The notes below the pieces were generated by a model. That model made no database searches, was not told the DNA's origin, and worked only from the letters and a program-made list of their open reading frames with translations. DNA of 64,000 nucleotides, taken from positions 124,001 through 188,000 of the forward strand of contig NZ_JAHBBF010000004.1 of NCBI RefSeq assembly GCF_019331725.1, in the 5' to 3' direction. Positions 21,055-31,254 of this stretch are shown in pieces (position 1 is the stretch's first letter; every line of letters begins with the position of its first letter). The position numbers were made by a program, and so were the translations under genes. The stretch is from Bifidobacterium saguinibicoloris (GTDB taxonomy: Bacteria; Actinomycetota; Actinomycetes; Actinomycetales; Bifidobacteriaceae).

Positions 21055-21345
21055 ATGCCTCAATACCAGGTCGATTCGGAACGGATCGCATCATCCAGCG
21101 CCGCGGTGCAGTCATCCGTGGGACAGATCAGACAGGCCGTGACCGGCATGGTGGCGAACCTCAACGCGTTGCAGGACGCGTGGAGGGGATCGGCGGCCAC
21201 GCAGTTCACCTCGGTGGTCGAGCAGTGGCGCGCGGCGCAGCAGCAGATGGAATCATCCCTTGAATCCATACAACGCTCGCTGTCGCACGCGTCCACGGTG
21301 TATGCGGACGCGGAGACCGCGGCCGCACGGCTGTTCGCGCAGTGA
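21055..21345 (+). CDS. WXG100 (ESAT-6-like) protein
   Basis: 96 residues with the canonical layout: helix 1, a central W43-R-G45 turn, helix 2. It has no signal peptide. WXG100 proteins are exported as helical-hairpin dimers by type VII systems. AAGGAG lies 6-7 nt before the ATG. No EccC/FtsK-like ATPase or partner EsxA/B gene is adjacent, so it is an orphan in this window. The other WXG-like protein is at 30906. A perfect terminator follows. The C-terminal YxxxD/E-type export signal may be represented by YADAE near residue 84. Confidence 0.88.
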   Translation: MPQYQVDSERIASSSAAVQSSVGQIRQAVTGMVANLNALQDAWRGSAATQFTSVVEQWRAAQQQMESSLESIQRSLSHASTVYADAETAAARLFAQ

Positions 21346-21371
21346 CGTCCCCGACGGACGTCCGGAAACGA

Positions 21372-21407
21372 CATGTGCCGTCCCGTGCATGCACGGGACG
21401 GCACATG
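21372..21407 (+). terminator. Perfect 36-bp palindrome after the WXG100 gene
   Basis: CATGTGCCGTCCCGTGCA (21372-21389) and its exact complement (21390-21407). It lies between the WXG100 gene and the convergent groEL, so it is a likely bidirectional terminator. Confidence 0.8.
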
Positions 21408-21481
21408 GATGTCACACGGACCGACGAGGCGTCACGCTAGCCCGGTCCGGGGACGCGGAATCATCTCCAATCGTCTGCCGA

Positions 21482-23188
<1,707 letters not shown>

Positions 23189-23215
23189 TTATCACTCTCG
23201 ACCTCCGAGTGCTAA
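23189..23215. promoter_or_regulatory. CIRCE element 1 (HrcA operator) of groEL
   Basis: TTATCACTC (23189-23197), nine-base spacer, GAGTGCTAA (23207-23215). This is one substitution from the consensus TTAGCACTC-N9-GAGTGCTAA. It is the CIRCE copy nearer groEL. Confidence 0.92.
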
Positions 23216-23223
23216 CTGCGACA

Positions 23224-23250
23224 TTAGCACTCGACGTCCACGAGTGCCAA
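23224..23250. promoter_or_regulatory. CIRCE element 2 (HrcA operator) of groEL
   Basis: TTAGCACTC (23224-23232), nine-base spacer, GAGTGCCAA (23242-23250). This is one substitution from consensus. The two CIRCE centres are 35 bp apart, so HrcA dimers could bind in tandem. Confidence 0.93.
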
Positions 23251-23314
23251 CATCCGCCGGGATTTGCGCTCATGGCATGAAGCCCCGAACCGGGAACGGG
23301 GCGTTTTGGGCATG

Positions 23315-23342
23315 AAAAAAGCCCCGTCATACCGACCGGGGC
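23315..23342 (-). terminator. Intrinsic terminator of cspA
   Basis: On the minus strand GCCCCG (23342-23337) pairs with CGGGGC (23326-23321) and is followed by TTTTTT (23320-23315). A second GC hairpin with the same arms (23282-23302) lies just beyond and may act as a back-up. Confidence 0.85.
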
Positions 23343-23414
23343 GACCTGAGGTGTCCGAATCCTCAACCTCACGAACAAATGCACGTTCTTCGAACGGCTT
23401 GGGCGGAGCCGAGA

Positions 23415-23618
23415 TCACAGTTTGGTGACCTTCGTGGCCTGCATGCCCTTGGGGCCTTTCTCGGCCTCGTACTCGACCTTGTCCCCTTCATTCAGGGTCT
23501 TGAAACCCTCACCCTGGATGACGGAGTAGTGGACGAACACATCGTCGCCCCCACCCTGCGGGGTGATGAAGCCATACCCCTTGCCATTGCTGAAGAATTT
23601 CACCGTTCCTTGCGCCAT
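23415..23618 (-). CDS. cspA: Cold-shock protein CspA family
   Basis: 67 residues, a single cold-shock domain with intact RNP1/RNP2 (KGYGFITPQ and [10 protein letters not shown]). It binds RNA or single-stranded DNA and acts as an RNA chaperone. The start at 23618 follows AAGGGAAG. The upstream in-frame extension to 23690 is probably 5' leader; Csp mRNAs often have long structured leaders. Its own terminator follows. Confidence 0.96.
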   Translation of the reverse strand: MAQGTVKFFSNGKGYGFITPQGGGDDVFVHYSVIQGEGFKTLNEGDKVEYEAEKGPKGMQATKVTKL

Positions 23619-23833
23619 GTTGCACTTCCCTTGAGCTGTGTGTGAGCTAGCTGTACCTCTCCCGACACGGAGGGAATAGAACAACCACACCGCGCTCCCC
23701 CCGCCTCGCGACTAATCGGACAGTATAGCGACGCCCCCTGCCAACGACAAGAAACCGTTCACGAAACGGCTCCTCGCCATGGACAGGGGGCGTCGGGGCG
23801 GAATCCGCGGCGCCGCACGGCCGCATGCCGCGG

Positions 23834-24529
23834 TCAGCTCAGCAGCACCACCACGACGGACGACGACAGCCCGCTCGCCTGCTGGACGTTCGAGATGCCC
23901 AGCGTATTGGCCACATCCTGCGCGGTGGCCTGGTCGGCCGCGTCGGCGTACCACACCACGGTGGCGCTCGGCAGCGAGCCCTGGGGGTTGGCGGCCACCA
24001 CGTTCGTGTAGCCGGCCTGGTCGAGCACGGTCTTCTTCGACGCCGCATAGCCGGAGGTCCTGGTGCCGTTGATGACCCGCACCGACTTGGTCTTGTCCGG
24101 TTGGGCCGCCTGTTCCTGCGCGGCCTGCTCCTGCTGCTGGGCCTGCTCCTGGTCCGCCTGTTCCTGCGCGGCCTGCTGGGCGGCCTCCTCCTCGGCCTTC
24201 TTCTTCGCGGCGGCCTCCTTCGCGGCCTTGGCCTTCGCCTTCTTCTTCGCCGCCGCCTGCTTCGCCGCGTCATCGGAGGAGGACGAGGACGAATCGGAGG
24301 ACGACGAGGACCACGGCATGCGGATGTTGCCGGCCTCGCCGGAGAAGTATCCCCAGGCGCCCCAGCCGCACAGCGCGGCGACGAGCACCACGATCACGAA
24401 CGGCATGAACCGGGCCGCCGCCGAACGCCTGCCGCGGTGGACCCCGGAAGGCCCCTTGGGGGGATTGTCGAACGCATCCGGCTCATAGGAGTCGAAATCG
24501 TCCTTCTCGCGGTTCTCACGCTTCGCCAT
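23834..24529 (-). CDS. Membrane protein with C-terminal LytR_C domain
   Basis: 231 residues. A cytoplasmic N-terminus leads to one TM helix (~42-61, [16 protein letters not shown]...) and a Ser/Asp stretch. Then comes a long Ala/Lys then Gln/Glu helical low-complexity region (~88-148). The LytR_C domain follows (~152-231; [17 protein letters not shown]..., [19 protein letters not shown]). The domain is found at the end of some LytR-CpsA-Psr proteins, but the LCP catalytic domain is absent here. It probably acts in the cell envelope. GGAGG lies before the ATG. It is divergent from ung. Confidence 0.82.
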   Translation of the reverse strand: MAKRENREKDDFDSYEPDAFDNPPKGPSGVHRGRRSAAARFMPFVIVVLVAALCGWGAWGYFSGEAGNIRMPWSSSSSDSSSSSSDDAAKQAAAKKKAKAKAAKEAAAKKKAEEEAAQQAAQEQADQEQAQQQEQAAQEQAAQPDKTKSVRVINGTRTSGYAASKKTVLDQAGYTNVVAANPQGSLPSATVVWYADAADQATAQDVANTLGISNVQQASGLSSSVVVVLLS

Positions 24530-24674
24530 GCTCGCGACCTCCTCGCAACGTCAAACTACACCGAGTGTAACGTCAGCGCTTCCCAGCCGCCATGGCCGGC
24601 GCGGTGCCCGCACCGTATGCGCACGTCGGCCGCCATGGCGCACGGCCGCCCCGGCACGGGGTACAGTGGGGCGC

Positions 24675-25376
24675 ATGAGTGAGATCAAACCGCTGCGCGA
24701 CCTCGTCGAACCGGGATGGGCCGAGGCGCTGAGGGACGTGGAGCCGCAGGTGCACCGCATGGGGGATTTCCTGCGTGGGGAGACCCGGGCGGGACGGCCG
24801 TGGCTGCCCGCCGCGCACAACATCCTGAGGGCGTTCACCATCCCCTTCGATTCGATACGGGTGCTCATCGTCGGCCAGGACCCCTACCCCACCCCTGGGC
24901 ACCCGGTGGGGCTGAGCTTCTGCGTGGCCCCGGACGTGCGGCCGCTGCCCAGGAGCCTCGTCAACATCTATCGGGAGCTCGTGGACGACCTTGGCGTGCC
25001 GATGCCGTCCAACGGCGATCTGACGCCCTGGACCGAACGCGGCGTACTGCTGCTCAACAGGTGCCTGACGGTGGGCGTGGGACACCCGAACTCCCATCAG
25101 GGCAAGGGCTGGGAGCAGGTCACCGAGGCGGCCATCCGCGCCCTGAACGCCCGCGTGGACCCGGCCACCGGCAGGCCGCGCCCGCTGGTGGCGATCCTGT
25201 GGGGCCGCAACGCGCAGACGCTCGAGCCGCTCCTCACCAATGCGTACATCATCAAGTCCCCGCATCCGAGTCCGATGTCCGCCGCGCGCGGCTTCTTCGG
25301 GTCGCGCCCGTTCTCCCGCGCCAACCAGGCGCTCGAGGCGATGGGCGCGGAACCCATCGACTGGCGTCTGCCCTGA
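24675..25376 (+). CDS. ung: Uracil-DNA glycosylase
   Basis: 233 residues, family 1 UDG. It removes uracil from DNA, starting base-excision repair. The catalytic water-activating loop is [10 protein letters not shown]. The uracil-specificity Phe is in GLSFCVAP and the DNA-intercalation motif is [11 protein letters not shown]. The ATG at 24675 has no Shine-Dalgarno; TACAGT (24662-24667) ends 7 nt before it, so the mRNA is probably leaderless. It is followed 66 bases later by the moxR operon, which has its own near-identical start region. Confidence 0.97.
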   Translation: MSEIKPLRDLVEPGWAEALRDVEPQVHRMGDFLRGETRAGRPWLPAAHNILRAFTIPFDSIRVLIVGQDPYPTPGHPVGLSFCVAPDVRPLPRSLVNIYRELVDDLGVPMPSNGDLTPWTERGVLLLNRCLTVGVGHPNSHQGKGWEQVTEAAIRALNARVDPATGRPRPLVAILWGRNAQTLEPLLTNAYIIKSPHPSPMSAARGFFGSRPFSRANQALEAMGAEPIDWRLP

Positions 25377-25442
25377 CGTCCCCTCCCCGTTCCGGTTGCG
25401 CGGGCGGCGGAACCGTCACCGCGCTTGGTTACAGTGGAGCGC

Positions 25443-26513
25443 ATGGCTATTTTCCCTCCGAAACCGCAGATGCCCCCGCAACCGGGCGCCGTGCGCGTGC
25501 CCGCCCCCACGGCCGCGACCGCGCTGAGCCCGGACGACGTGGCCAGGGCGGCGGCCCTGGCGGACCGCATCCGCGCCCGCTTCGCCCTCACGCTCGTCGG
25601 GCAGGACAATCTTCGTGAATCCCTGATCCTCACGCTGGTCGCAGGCGGCCACATCCTCATCGAATCGGTGCCCGGACTGGCCAAGACCACGGCGGCGCAG
25701 ACGCTCGCCACGTCCGTGTCCGGCACGTTCAAGCGCGTGCAGTGCACGCCCGACCTCATGCCGTCCGACCTGGTGGGCACGCAGGTGTTCGACTTCGCCT
25801 CGCAGCGGTTCGCCACGCAGATCGGCCCCATCCACGCCAACTTCGTGCTGCTCGACGAGATCAACCGTTCGAACGCGAAGACCCAGTCCGCCATGCTCGA
25901 GGCGATGGCGGAGGGCGCGACCACGATCGGCGGCGAGCGCATCCCGCTGCCCCGCCCGTTCATGGTGATCGCCACCCAGAACCCCATCGAGGAGGAGGGC
26001 ACGTTCGCGCTGCCCGAGGCCCAGATGGACCGTTTCATGATGAAGGCCGTGATGACGTATCCGACCGCCGACGAGGAGCGCCGCATGCTGGCGCTGCTCA
26101 CGCGCCGCGGCTCCGATGTGTTCGACCCGGCCCAGCTCCCCGCCGACCAGGTGTCGATCAGGGACGTGGAGTTCCTGCGGGCGTGCGCCCGCCGGGTGCA
26201 TGTGTCCGACGCCATCCAGCGCTATGCGGTGGATCTGGCGGCCACGTCGCGCGGCGCGGGTTCGCATCCGGTGCAGGGTCTGGGGTCGCTGGTGCGTCTG
26301 GGCGCCTCGCCGCGCGCCTCGATCGCGCTGGTGCGCATCGGCCAGGCGAACGCGTTGCTCAAGGGACGCGACTACGTGGTGCCCGAGGACGTGAAGGCGG
26401 TCGTCCATGAGGTGATGCGCCATCGCATCGTGCTCACGTTCGAGGCGCTGGCCGACGGCGTGACCGCGGACCAGGTGGTGGGCCGCATCGTCAAGGCGGT
26501 TCCCGTTCCATGA
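25443..26513 (+). CDS. MoxR-family AAA+ ATPase
   Basis: 356 residues. The MoxR signature is clear: Walker A in VPGLAKTTAAQT, Walker B LLDEINRSNAKTQSAMLEAM and sensor 1 IATQNPIEEEGTFALPEAQ. MoxR ATPases act as chaperones that mature or assemble partner complexes, usually VWA proteins encoded next door, as here. TACAGT (25430-25435) lies 7 nt before the ATG. The start region TACAGTGG(A/G)GCGCATG nearly repeats that of ung. The gene heads a six-gene operon (25443-30681) in which each stop overlaps the next start (ATGA). Confidence 0.93.
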   Translation: MAIFPPKPQMPPQPGAVRVPAPTAATALSPDDVARAAALADRIRARFALTLVGQDNLRESLILTLVAGGHILIESVPGLAKTTAAQTLATSVSGTFKRVQCTPDLMPSDLVGTQVFDFASQRFATQIGPIHANFVLLDEINRSNAKTQSAMLEAMAEGATTIGGERIPLPRPFMVIATQNPIEEEGTFALPEAQMDRFMMKAVMTYPTADEERRMLALLTRRGSDVFDPAQLPADQVSIRDVEFLRACARRVHVSDAIQRYAVDLAATSRGAGSHPVQGLGSLVRLGASPRASIALVRIGQANALLKGRDYVVPEDVKAVVHEVMRHRIVLTFEALADGVTADQVVGRIVKAVPVP

Positions 26514-27463
26514 TCGGCACCCGTTCCGACGATCCGGTCAGGGCCAGAATCGAGGCGCTGGGCACGCGGCTGAGCCTGCCCACCGTCCGCAGGGCGCTGG
26601 GCGTGATCGAGGGCGAGCACGGTTCGCGCCGCGCCGGCGGCTCGGACGAGCTGATGGACGTGCGCGCCTACGAGCCCGGCGATGAGGCGCGCCTCATCGA
26701 ATGGAAGACGAGTGCCCGGCAGGGACGTCCGATGGTGGTCCGCCGCGAGCGTCTGGTCACGTCGCGCGTATGGATGATGCTCGACGTCGGCCGCGAGATG
26801 ACCGGATCGTGCGTTTCGGGCGAACGCGCCTTCGAGGTGGCGGCGAACGCGCTGCGCATGTTCGCCGCGTTGTCGCTGCGGCGCTCGGACGACATCTCGC
26901 TGGTGCTGTCCGATGCGGCGAGCATCACGCGCGTGCCGTTCAACGGCGGGTTCCCCCAGTTCGAGCGGGTGCTCGACGAGGCCCTGGACCGGGACTGGTC
27001 GCAGCCGCGCAACATCGACGCGCTGCTGGCGTATGCGCGGCGCATCAGGGACCGCGACGCGCTCGTCGTCATCGCCACGGACGAGCATGCGCTGGACGAT
27101 TCCCGGATGAAGGCGCTGCGGTCGGTGGCGCGCACGCATCCGCTCGTCGTCATCGACGTGGCCACCGTGAACCCGTTCGCCGCGGCACGGTCGCACGAGG
27201 TGCTGGACGGGGCCGGGCGCCGGCGTCTGCCGGCCTTCCTGGCGGACCCACGCGCCGCGGCGCAGGTGGACACGCACCGCGCGTACATGGCGGCCGCGCT
27301 GCGCCGCGAGATGGACCGCGTGGGGGGCCATGTGGTCCGGGCCGATTCCAGCGAGGCGATGTTCGACGAGTTCGTGCGCCTGGTCTCGCGCGCGCTGGCC
27401 GGCTCGGGCCCGGCCGGCCCCCGCATGATGGGCGCCACGTCCGGCGTGGGAGGTGCCGCATGA
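26510..27463 (+). CDS. DUF58 domain protein
   Basis: 317 residues. It has the DUF58 motif region VRAYEPGDEARLIEWKTSAR, followed by a VWA-like fold (MMLDVGREMTGS; VVIATDEHALDD). Unlike many DUF58 proteins it has no N-terminal TM pair, so it is probably cytosolic or peripheral. It overlaps moxR by 4 bp. DUF58 proteins accompany MoxR in Bat-type operons; the presumed role is as an adaptor or substrate of the ATPase. Confidence 0.88.
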   Translation: MIGTRSDDPVRARIEALGTRLSLPTVRRALGVIEGEHGSRRAGGSDELMDVRAYEPGDEARLIEWKTSARQGRPMVVRRERLVTSRVWMMLDVGREMTGSCVSGERAFEVAANALRMFAALSLRRSDDISLVLSDAASITRVPFNGGFPQFERVLDEALDRDWSQPRNIDALLAYARRIRDRDALVVIATDEHALDDSRMKALRSVARTHPLVVIDVATVNPFAAARSHEVLDGAGRRRLPAFLADPRAAAQVDTHRAYMAAALRREMDRVGGHVVRADSSEAMFDEFVRLVSRALAGSGPAGPRMMGATSGVGGAA

Positions 27464-27996
27464 TCGCAGTCGCATCGGTGTTGGCCGCCAACGCCCCCGT
27501 GGGACCGATCGACCTGACGGGGCCGCTGGTCGCCGTCATGGCGGTCGCGCTGACGGCGTGCGTGGCGTTGGTCGTGGCCGTCCTGCTGCTGTCCCGGCCG
27601 CGGCGCGCACGGATCGCGCCCGTCCGCCGCGGCGCGCACAGCGCCGACGCGACGGGCAAGGCGGAGTGGCGCGCCCGGATCGACGACGTGGTGGAACGCC
27701 ACGCGTCCGGCGCGCTGAACCGTGAGGACGCGTTCGCGGAACTGGCCGCGGTGGCGCGCGACTTCGCCTCCGTCTCGTCCGGCCGGGACCTCGGCTCGCA
27801 TACGTTGGCCGATCTGCGGCGCGAGGACAAGGGCGCGTCCGGCCGCGGCGGCATCGACCTGCTGCGCATGACCGTGGCCGCGCTGTATCCGCCCGAGTTC
27901 GCCGACGCCGCGGTGAACGCGCACGCCCGCGACGTCTCCGTGGAGGAGGCGGCCGGCTGGGTACGGAATCTTGTGGAAAGGTGGGGACGACGATGA
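27460..27996 (+). CDS. Single-pass membrane protein of the moxR/VWA operon
   Basis: 178 residues. One TM helix near the N-terminus (~24-46, LVAVMAVALTACVALVVAVLL) is followed by an Arg-rich patch and a soluble helical domain (RIDDVVERHASGALNREDAFAELAAVARDF...). It has the position and size of the DUF4381-like component in Bat operons, but I cannot confirm homology by eye. The start overlaps the DUF58 stop by 4 bp and its own stop overlaps the next start. Confidence 0.75.
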   Translation: MIAVASVLAANAPVGPIDLTGPLVAVMAVALTACVALVVAVLLLSRPRRARIAPVRRGAHSADATGKAEWRARIDDVVERHASGALNREDAFAELAAVARDFASVSSGRDLGSHTLADLRREDKGASGRGGIDLLRMTVAALYPPEFADAAVNAHARDVSVEEAAGWVRNLVERWGRR

Positions 27997-29057
27997 GCCT
28001 GTCCTGGCAATGGCCGTGGGCCGCGGCGGCGGGGGCGCTCGCGGCGGCCGGCGTCATCCTCCTCGTCGTGGCGCTTTCGCGGCGCCGGCACGGCGGGGAC
28101 GATGCGTTGAGGGCGTTCCATTTGGACGACGACCTCAACACGGAGCGCGCCTCGAGGCTGTTCCGCACATGGCGCGCGCTGAACCGGCTGGCCGTGCTGC
28201 TGCTGGCGTGCGCGCTGGCGCTGGCGTGCGCGCTGGTGGCGCGTCCGTCGTCGGTGGACGCCGGCGAGGAGCATTCGGCCACGCGCGACATCGTCCTGTG
28301 CCTCGACGTGTCCGGGTCGACGCTCCCCTATGACCGGCAGGTCATCGAGACGTACCGCGACATCGTCGGCAACTTCCAGGGCGAGCGCATCGGCATGAGC
28401 ATCTTCAATTCGACCTCGCGCACCGTCTTCCCGCTGACCGACGACTACTCGCTGGTGACGCGCCAGCTCGACGCGGCCGCGAAGGCCCTCAAGGGCGTCG
28501 AATCGCAGGACGACATCGACAAGATGAGCGACGCCGACTACCAGCGGCTGTCCGACTGGCTGGAGGGCACGCAGAACCGCAAGGACACAACCTCGCTCAT
28601 CGGCGACGGTCTGGTCTCCTGCGCGGCCATGCTGCCCGGATTCGCCTACGGGACGGCCGGGGGCGACGGCTCGACGCGCTCCCGCGCCGCATCCATCGTG
28701 CTCGCCACGGACAACGTGGTGTCCGGCACGCCCACGTACACGCTCGAACAGGCGCTGGAACTCACCTCCAAGGCGAGGATCACGGTGGACGGCCTGTTCT
28801 CCGGCCCCCGGCAGAGCGAGGGCGACGCGACGACCACGCGGATGAAGGAGCTCGTCGAATCACATGACGGCGTGTTCCTCACGCAGTCGGACGGCACGTC
28901 GGTCGAGGCGCTGGTGCGCGACATCGAATCGCGCAGACGCGCGCAGAGCGAGACGGCGTCCAAGGCGGCCGTGACGGACGACCCCGCATGGTGGACGGCG
29001 ACCCTGCTGGCGGTCGTCCTGGTCTGGCTGGCACTGGCCTGGAGGTTGAGGAGATGA
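27993..29057 (+). CDS. VWA-domain membrane protein 1 (BatA-like)
   Basis: 354 residues. It has TM1 (~10-28), TM2 (~68-86, AVLLLACALALACALVA), an extracytoplasmic VWA domain and a C-terminal TM. The MIDAS metal-site motif DVSGS is present (LCLDVSGSTL), with the later Thr/Asp positions in TSLIGDGLV and VLATDNVVSG. VWA domains with intact MIDAS bind partner proteins through Mg. A Cys in the DVSGS strand (DIVLCLDV) is unusual. It is coupled to both neighbours by 4-bp overlaps. Confidence 0.87.
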   Translation: MSLSWQWPWAAAAGALAAAGVILLVVALSRRRHGGDDALRAFHLDDDLNTERASRLFRTWRALNRLAVLLLACALALACALVARPSSVDAGEEHSATRDIVLCLDVSGSTLPYDRQVIETYRDIVGNFQGERIGMSIFNSTSRTVFPLTDDYSLVTRQLDAAAKALKGVESQDDIDKMSDADYQRLSDWLEGTQNRKDTTSLIGDGLVSCAAMLPGFAYGTAGGDGSTRSRAASIVLATDNVVSGTPTYTLEQALELTSKARITVDGLFSGPRQSEGDATTTRMKELVESHDGVFLTQSDGTSVEALVRDIESRRRAQSETASKAAVTDDPAWWTATLLAVVLVWLALAWRLRR

Positions 29058-30082
29058 ACGCGATGACACTGTCCCCCATCTTCGGATGGCCCGTGGGAGG
29101 CGCGCTCGCCGCCGTGATGGCCATGGCGGCCGTCATCGGCGTCGTACGCCATGCGCGCGGCGCGGCCGGCGACGAGACCTCGGCGGCCTGCGTGCGTCGC
29201 ACGCTCGTCTGCCTGCTGGCGGCGGTGATGGCGCTGTGCCCGTCCGTCGTCTCGTCCACCACGTCGCGCGCCGTGAACGCCACGGACGTGGTGGTGGCGG
29301 TGGACGTCACCGGATCCATGGCCGTGGCCGACGCCACGTACGGCGCGGACAAGGGGATCACCCGCCTCGAGGCGGCGAGGAAGGCCGTGGACGACCTCAC
29401 GGAACTCTATGGGGACGCCAGTTTCGCCGCGCTGCGGTTCGGCGCGTCCGGCACGCTGGACGTGCCGCTGACGCCCGACGCGCCGGCCATCCGCAGCTGG
29501 GCCTCCACGCTGGCGCCGGAGGCGACCAGCGTGTCCGCGGGATCCTCGCTCGACGCGCCGCTCGACCAGCTGGTCACGACGCTCAAGGACATCCGCGACC
29601 AGCATCCGGACGACGCCGTCGTGCTGTACGTCATCACCGACGGCGAGCAGACCTCGGCGAAGGCCCGGCGCTCGTTCTCCACGCTCCGCGGCTATCTGGA
29701 CGACGCGTTCACGGTGGGTGTGGGCTCCGTCGACGGCGGCCGGATCCCCAAGGTCGCCGACGGCGTGTCCGGGGAGAACGGGACCGACGGCCAGGAGTGG
29801 GTCACCGACCCCGACACCGGCGAGCCCGGCATATCGAAGATGGATGAGACGAACCTCAAGGAGATCGCCGACGAGATGTCCGGCACGTATCTGAGGACCT
29901 CGGCCACGCAGACGCTCGCCGCAGGCCGCTCCGCCAAGGCGTCGGACCGCTGGAAGGTGACCGAGACCACGAAGGAGCGCACCCGTATGACACCGGTGGT
30001 CTGGCCGTTCGCCATGGCCATGCTGGCCCTGCTCGCCTGGGAGGCGGGGGCCTGGATCGCACTGTCGAGGAGGTTGATATGA
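29054..30082 (+). CDS. VWA-domain membrane protein 2 (BatB-like)
   Basis: 342 residues. Two N-terminal TM helices (~12-30 and ~50-67) precede a VWA domain with MIDAS DVTGSMA, the conserved Thr region GSSLDAPLDQL and ITDGEQTS. A C-terminal TM helix (VWPFAMAMLALLAWEAGAW) follows. It is a paralogue by fold of the preceding gene, but clearly diverged. TGAGGAG sits before the ATG, and the start overlaps the previous stop. Confidence 0.88.
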   Translation: MNAMTLSPIFGWPVGGALAAVMAMAAVIGVVRHARGAAGDETSAACVRRTLVCLLAAVMALCPSVVSSTTSRAVNATDVVVAVDVTGSMAVADATYGADKGITRLEAARKAVDDLTELYGDASFAALRFGASGTLDVPLTPDAPAIRSWASTLAPEATSVSAGSSLDAPLDQLVTTLKDIRDQHPDDAVVLYVITDGEQTSAKARRSFSTLRGYLDDAFTVGVGSVDGGRIPKVADGVSGENGTDGQEWVTDPDTGEPGISKMDETNLKEIADEMSGTYLRTSATQTLAAGRSAKASDRWKVTETTKERTRMTPVVWPFAMAMLALLAWEAGAWIALSRRLI

Positions 30083-30681
30083 GCGGACACGCGCATGACG
30101 CCGGGAGGAAATCCCGGAAGGGGGATGCGGCCCGCGCGCCGTTGGGCGTGCGCATCCTGCTGGCTGTGCTGGCCGTGGCCGCGCTGGGCGTGACCGGCGT
30201 CGCCGCCGTGAACCTGGTGGCCGTCAGCCGGTTCAACCAGGCGACGGCGAGCCTCACCGCCAATCTCACGTCCGCGGACGGCGACGACGCCGACTGGGAG
30301 GCGCTCAGCGCCGGCCAGCGGCAGACCGACGCCCAGTTCGCCGACGCCGGGGCGCTGGGGTTCCTACTGCTGCCGCAGGTGCGCGAGGCGGTCGATACGA
30401 ACGCCTCGATCTCGGCGACGCTGACGAAGCGCACCGTCAAGGAGGCGGCCAAGGCCTCCGGCAAGGCGACGTCCGCGTCGAAGGACGCCGCGGCATCGCA
30501 GGGCGGCACGAACGCGAAGAAGGGCGGCGGGCTGACGGCCGAACAGAAGAAGCAGGTGGAGGACCTGCTCAAGGCCAACCAGCAGTCCACGCCGTCGCAG
30601 GATTCCACGACCGGCGACGGCGATTCGTCCAAGGACACGACGGGGTCGACCACGACGACGCAGACGGCGAAACCGTGGTGA
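30079..30681 (+). CDS. Small membrane protein closing the moxR/VWA operon (DUF6466-like)
   Basis: 200 residues. A basic N-terminus and one TM helix (~25-48, ILLAVLAVAALGVTGVAAV) precede an extracytoplasmic helical region. The tail is Lys/Ala- then Ser/Thr/Asp-rich. It takes the place where Bat operons carry a TPR protein, but no TPR is visible. I recall a bifidobacterial family DUF6466 of this kind; the assignment is tentative. It overlaps the second VWA gene by 4 bp and is followed by a strong hairpin. Confidence 0.7.
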   Translation: MSGHAHDAGRKSRKGDAARAPLGVRILLAVLAVAALGVTGVAAVNLVAVSRFNQATASLTANLTSADGDDADWEALSAGQRQTDAQFADAGALGFLLLPQVREAVDTNASISATLTKRTVKEAAKASGKATSASKDAAASQGGTNAKKGGGLTAEQKKQVEDLLKANQQSTPSQDSTTGDGDSSKDTTGSTTTTQTAKPW

Positions 30682-30730
30682 CGGGCGGAGCCGCGTCGCC
30701 TGTCCGTCCACGGACCCGTCGATGAGCATC

Positions 30731-30767
30731 CGGGGCGGGCGCCGGGCATGTCCCGGCGCCCGCCCCG
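30731..30767 (+). terminator. GC-rich hairpin ending the moxR/VWA operon
   Basis: CGGGGCGGGCGCCGGG (30731-30746) pairs with its complement (30752-30767) with a 5-nt loop: 16 bp, no U-tract. The rest of 30682-30905 shows no gene. Confidence 0.7.
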
Positions 30768-30905
30768 TCGCATATCCTGCGGAGGATGCCGTTCCATGAG
30801 ACGTCATCGTTAAGGGTCTTGACGGATATGTGGATAACCGGGGCTCCGACCACAAGGCCCCTCCGGGGTGGACGCCGCCCTCCCACGTGGTGTTCCATGG
30901 GGCGC

Positions 30906-31232
30906 ATGGACACCACACGACACCGCACGCGCGTCATGCGCCGGCTCACGCTCTCCCCCACTCCCCAGGAGTTCGGCTCCATGCCGGAGCCCATGTTCGG
31001 ACAGACGGCCTGCCGCTGCCACACGGTCGTGGCGGACGGACGGGAACGGATCTCCCGGCTCGCCTCATCCACCGCGCTCGTCACGGGAGCCGTGCGCGAG
31101 ACGCTCGCCGGCTGCCGCGGCATCGCATGGGACGGTCCCGCCGCCACATACTTCCGCGGGACCGTCGACACGCTCGCCGCCCTGATGGACGAACACGACG
31201 ACGGCGCCCTCGCCGCGGCGCGGATCGCATGA
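30906..31232 (+). CDS. Small WXG-like helical-hairpin protein
   Basis: 108 residues (98 if the second Met is used). The last ~70 residues read as helix (VVADGRERISRLASSTALV), W75-D-G77 turn, helix (PAATYFRGTVDTLAALM). That matches the WxG..A..F pattern of ESX/WXG100 proteins (compare WRGSAATQF in the orphan at 21055), with an N-terminal extension of ~35 residues. There is no signal peptide and no Shine-Dalgarno. It sits 22 bases before the hydrolase gene, so the two are probably cotranscribed. The family assignment is by pattern only. Confidence 0.55.
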   Translation: MDTTRHRTRVMRRLTLSPTPQEFGSMPEPMFGQTACRCHTVVADGRERISRLASSTALVTGAVRETLAGCRGIAWDGPAATYFRGTVDTLAALMDEHDDGALAAARIA

Positions 31233-31254
31233 CCCCGATACGAAGGAGCCCAAG

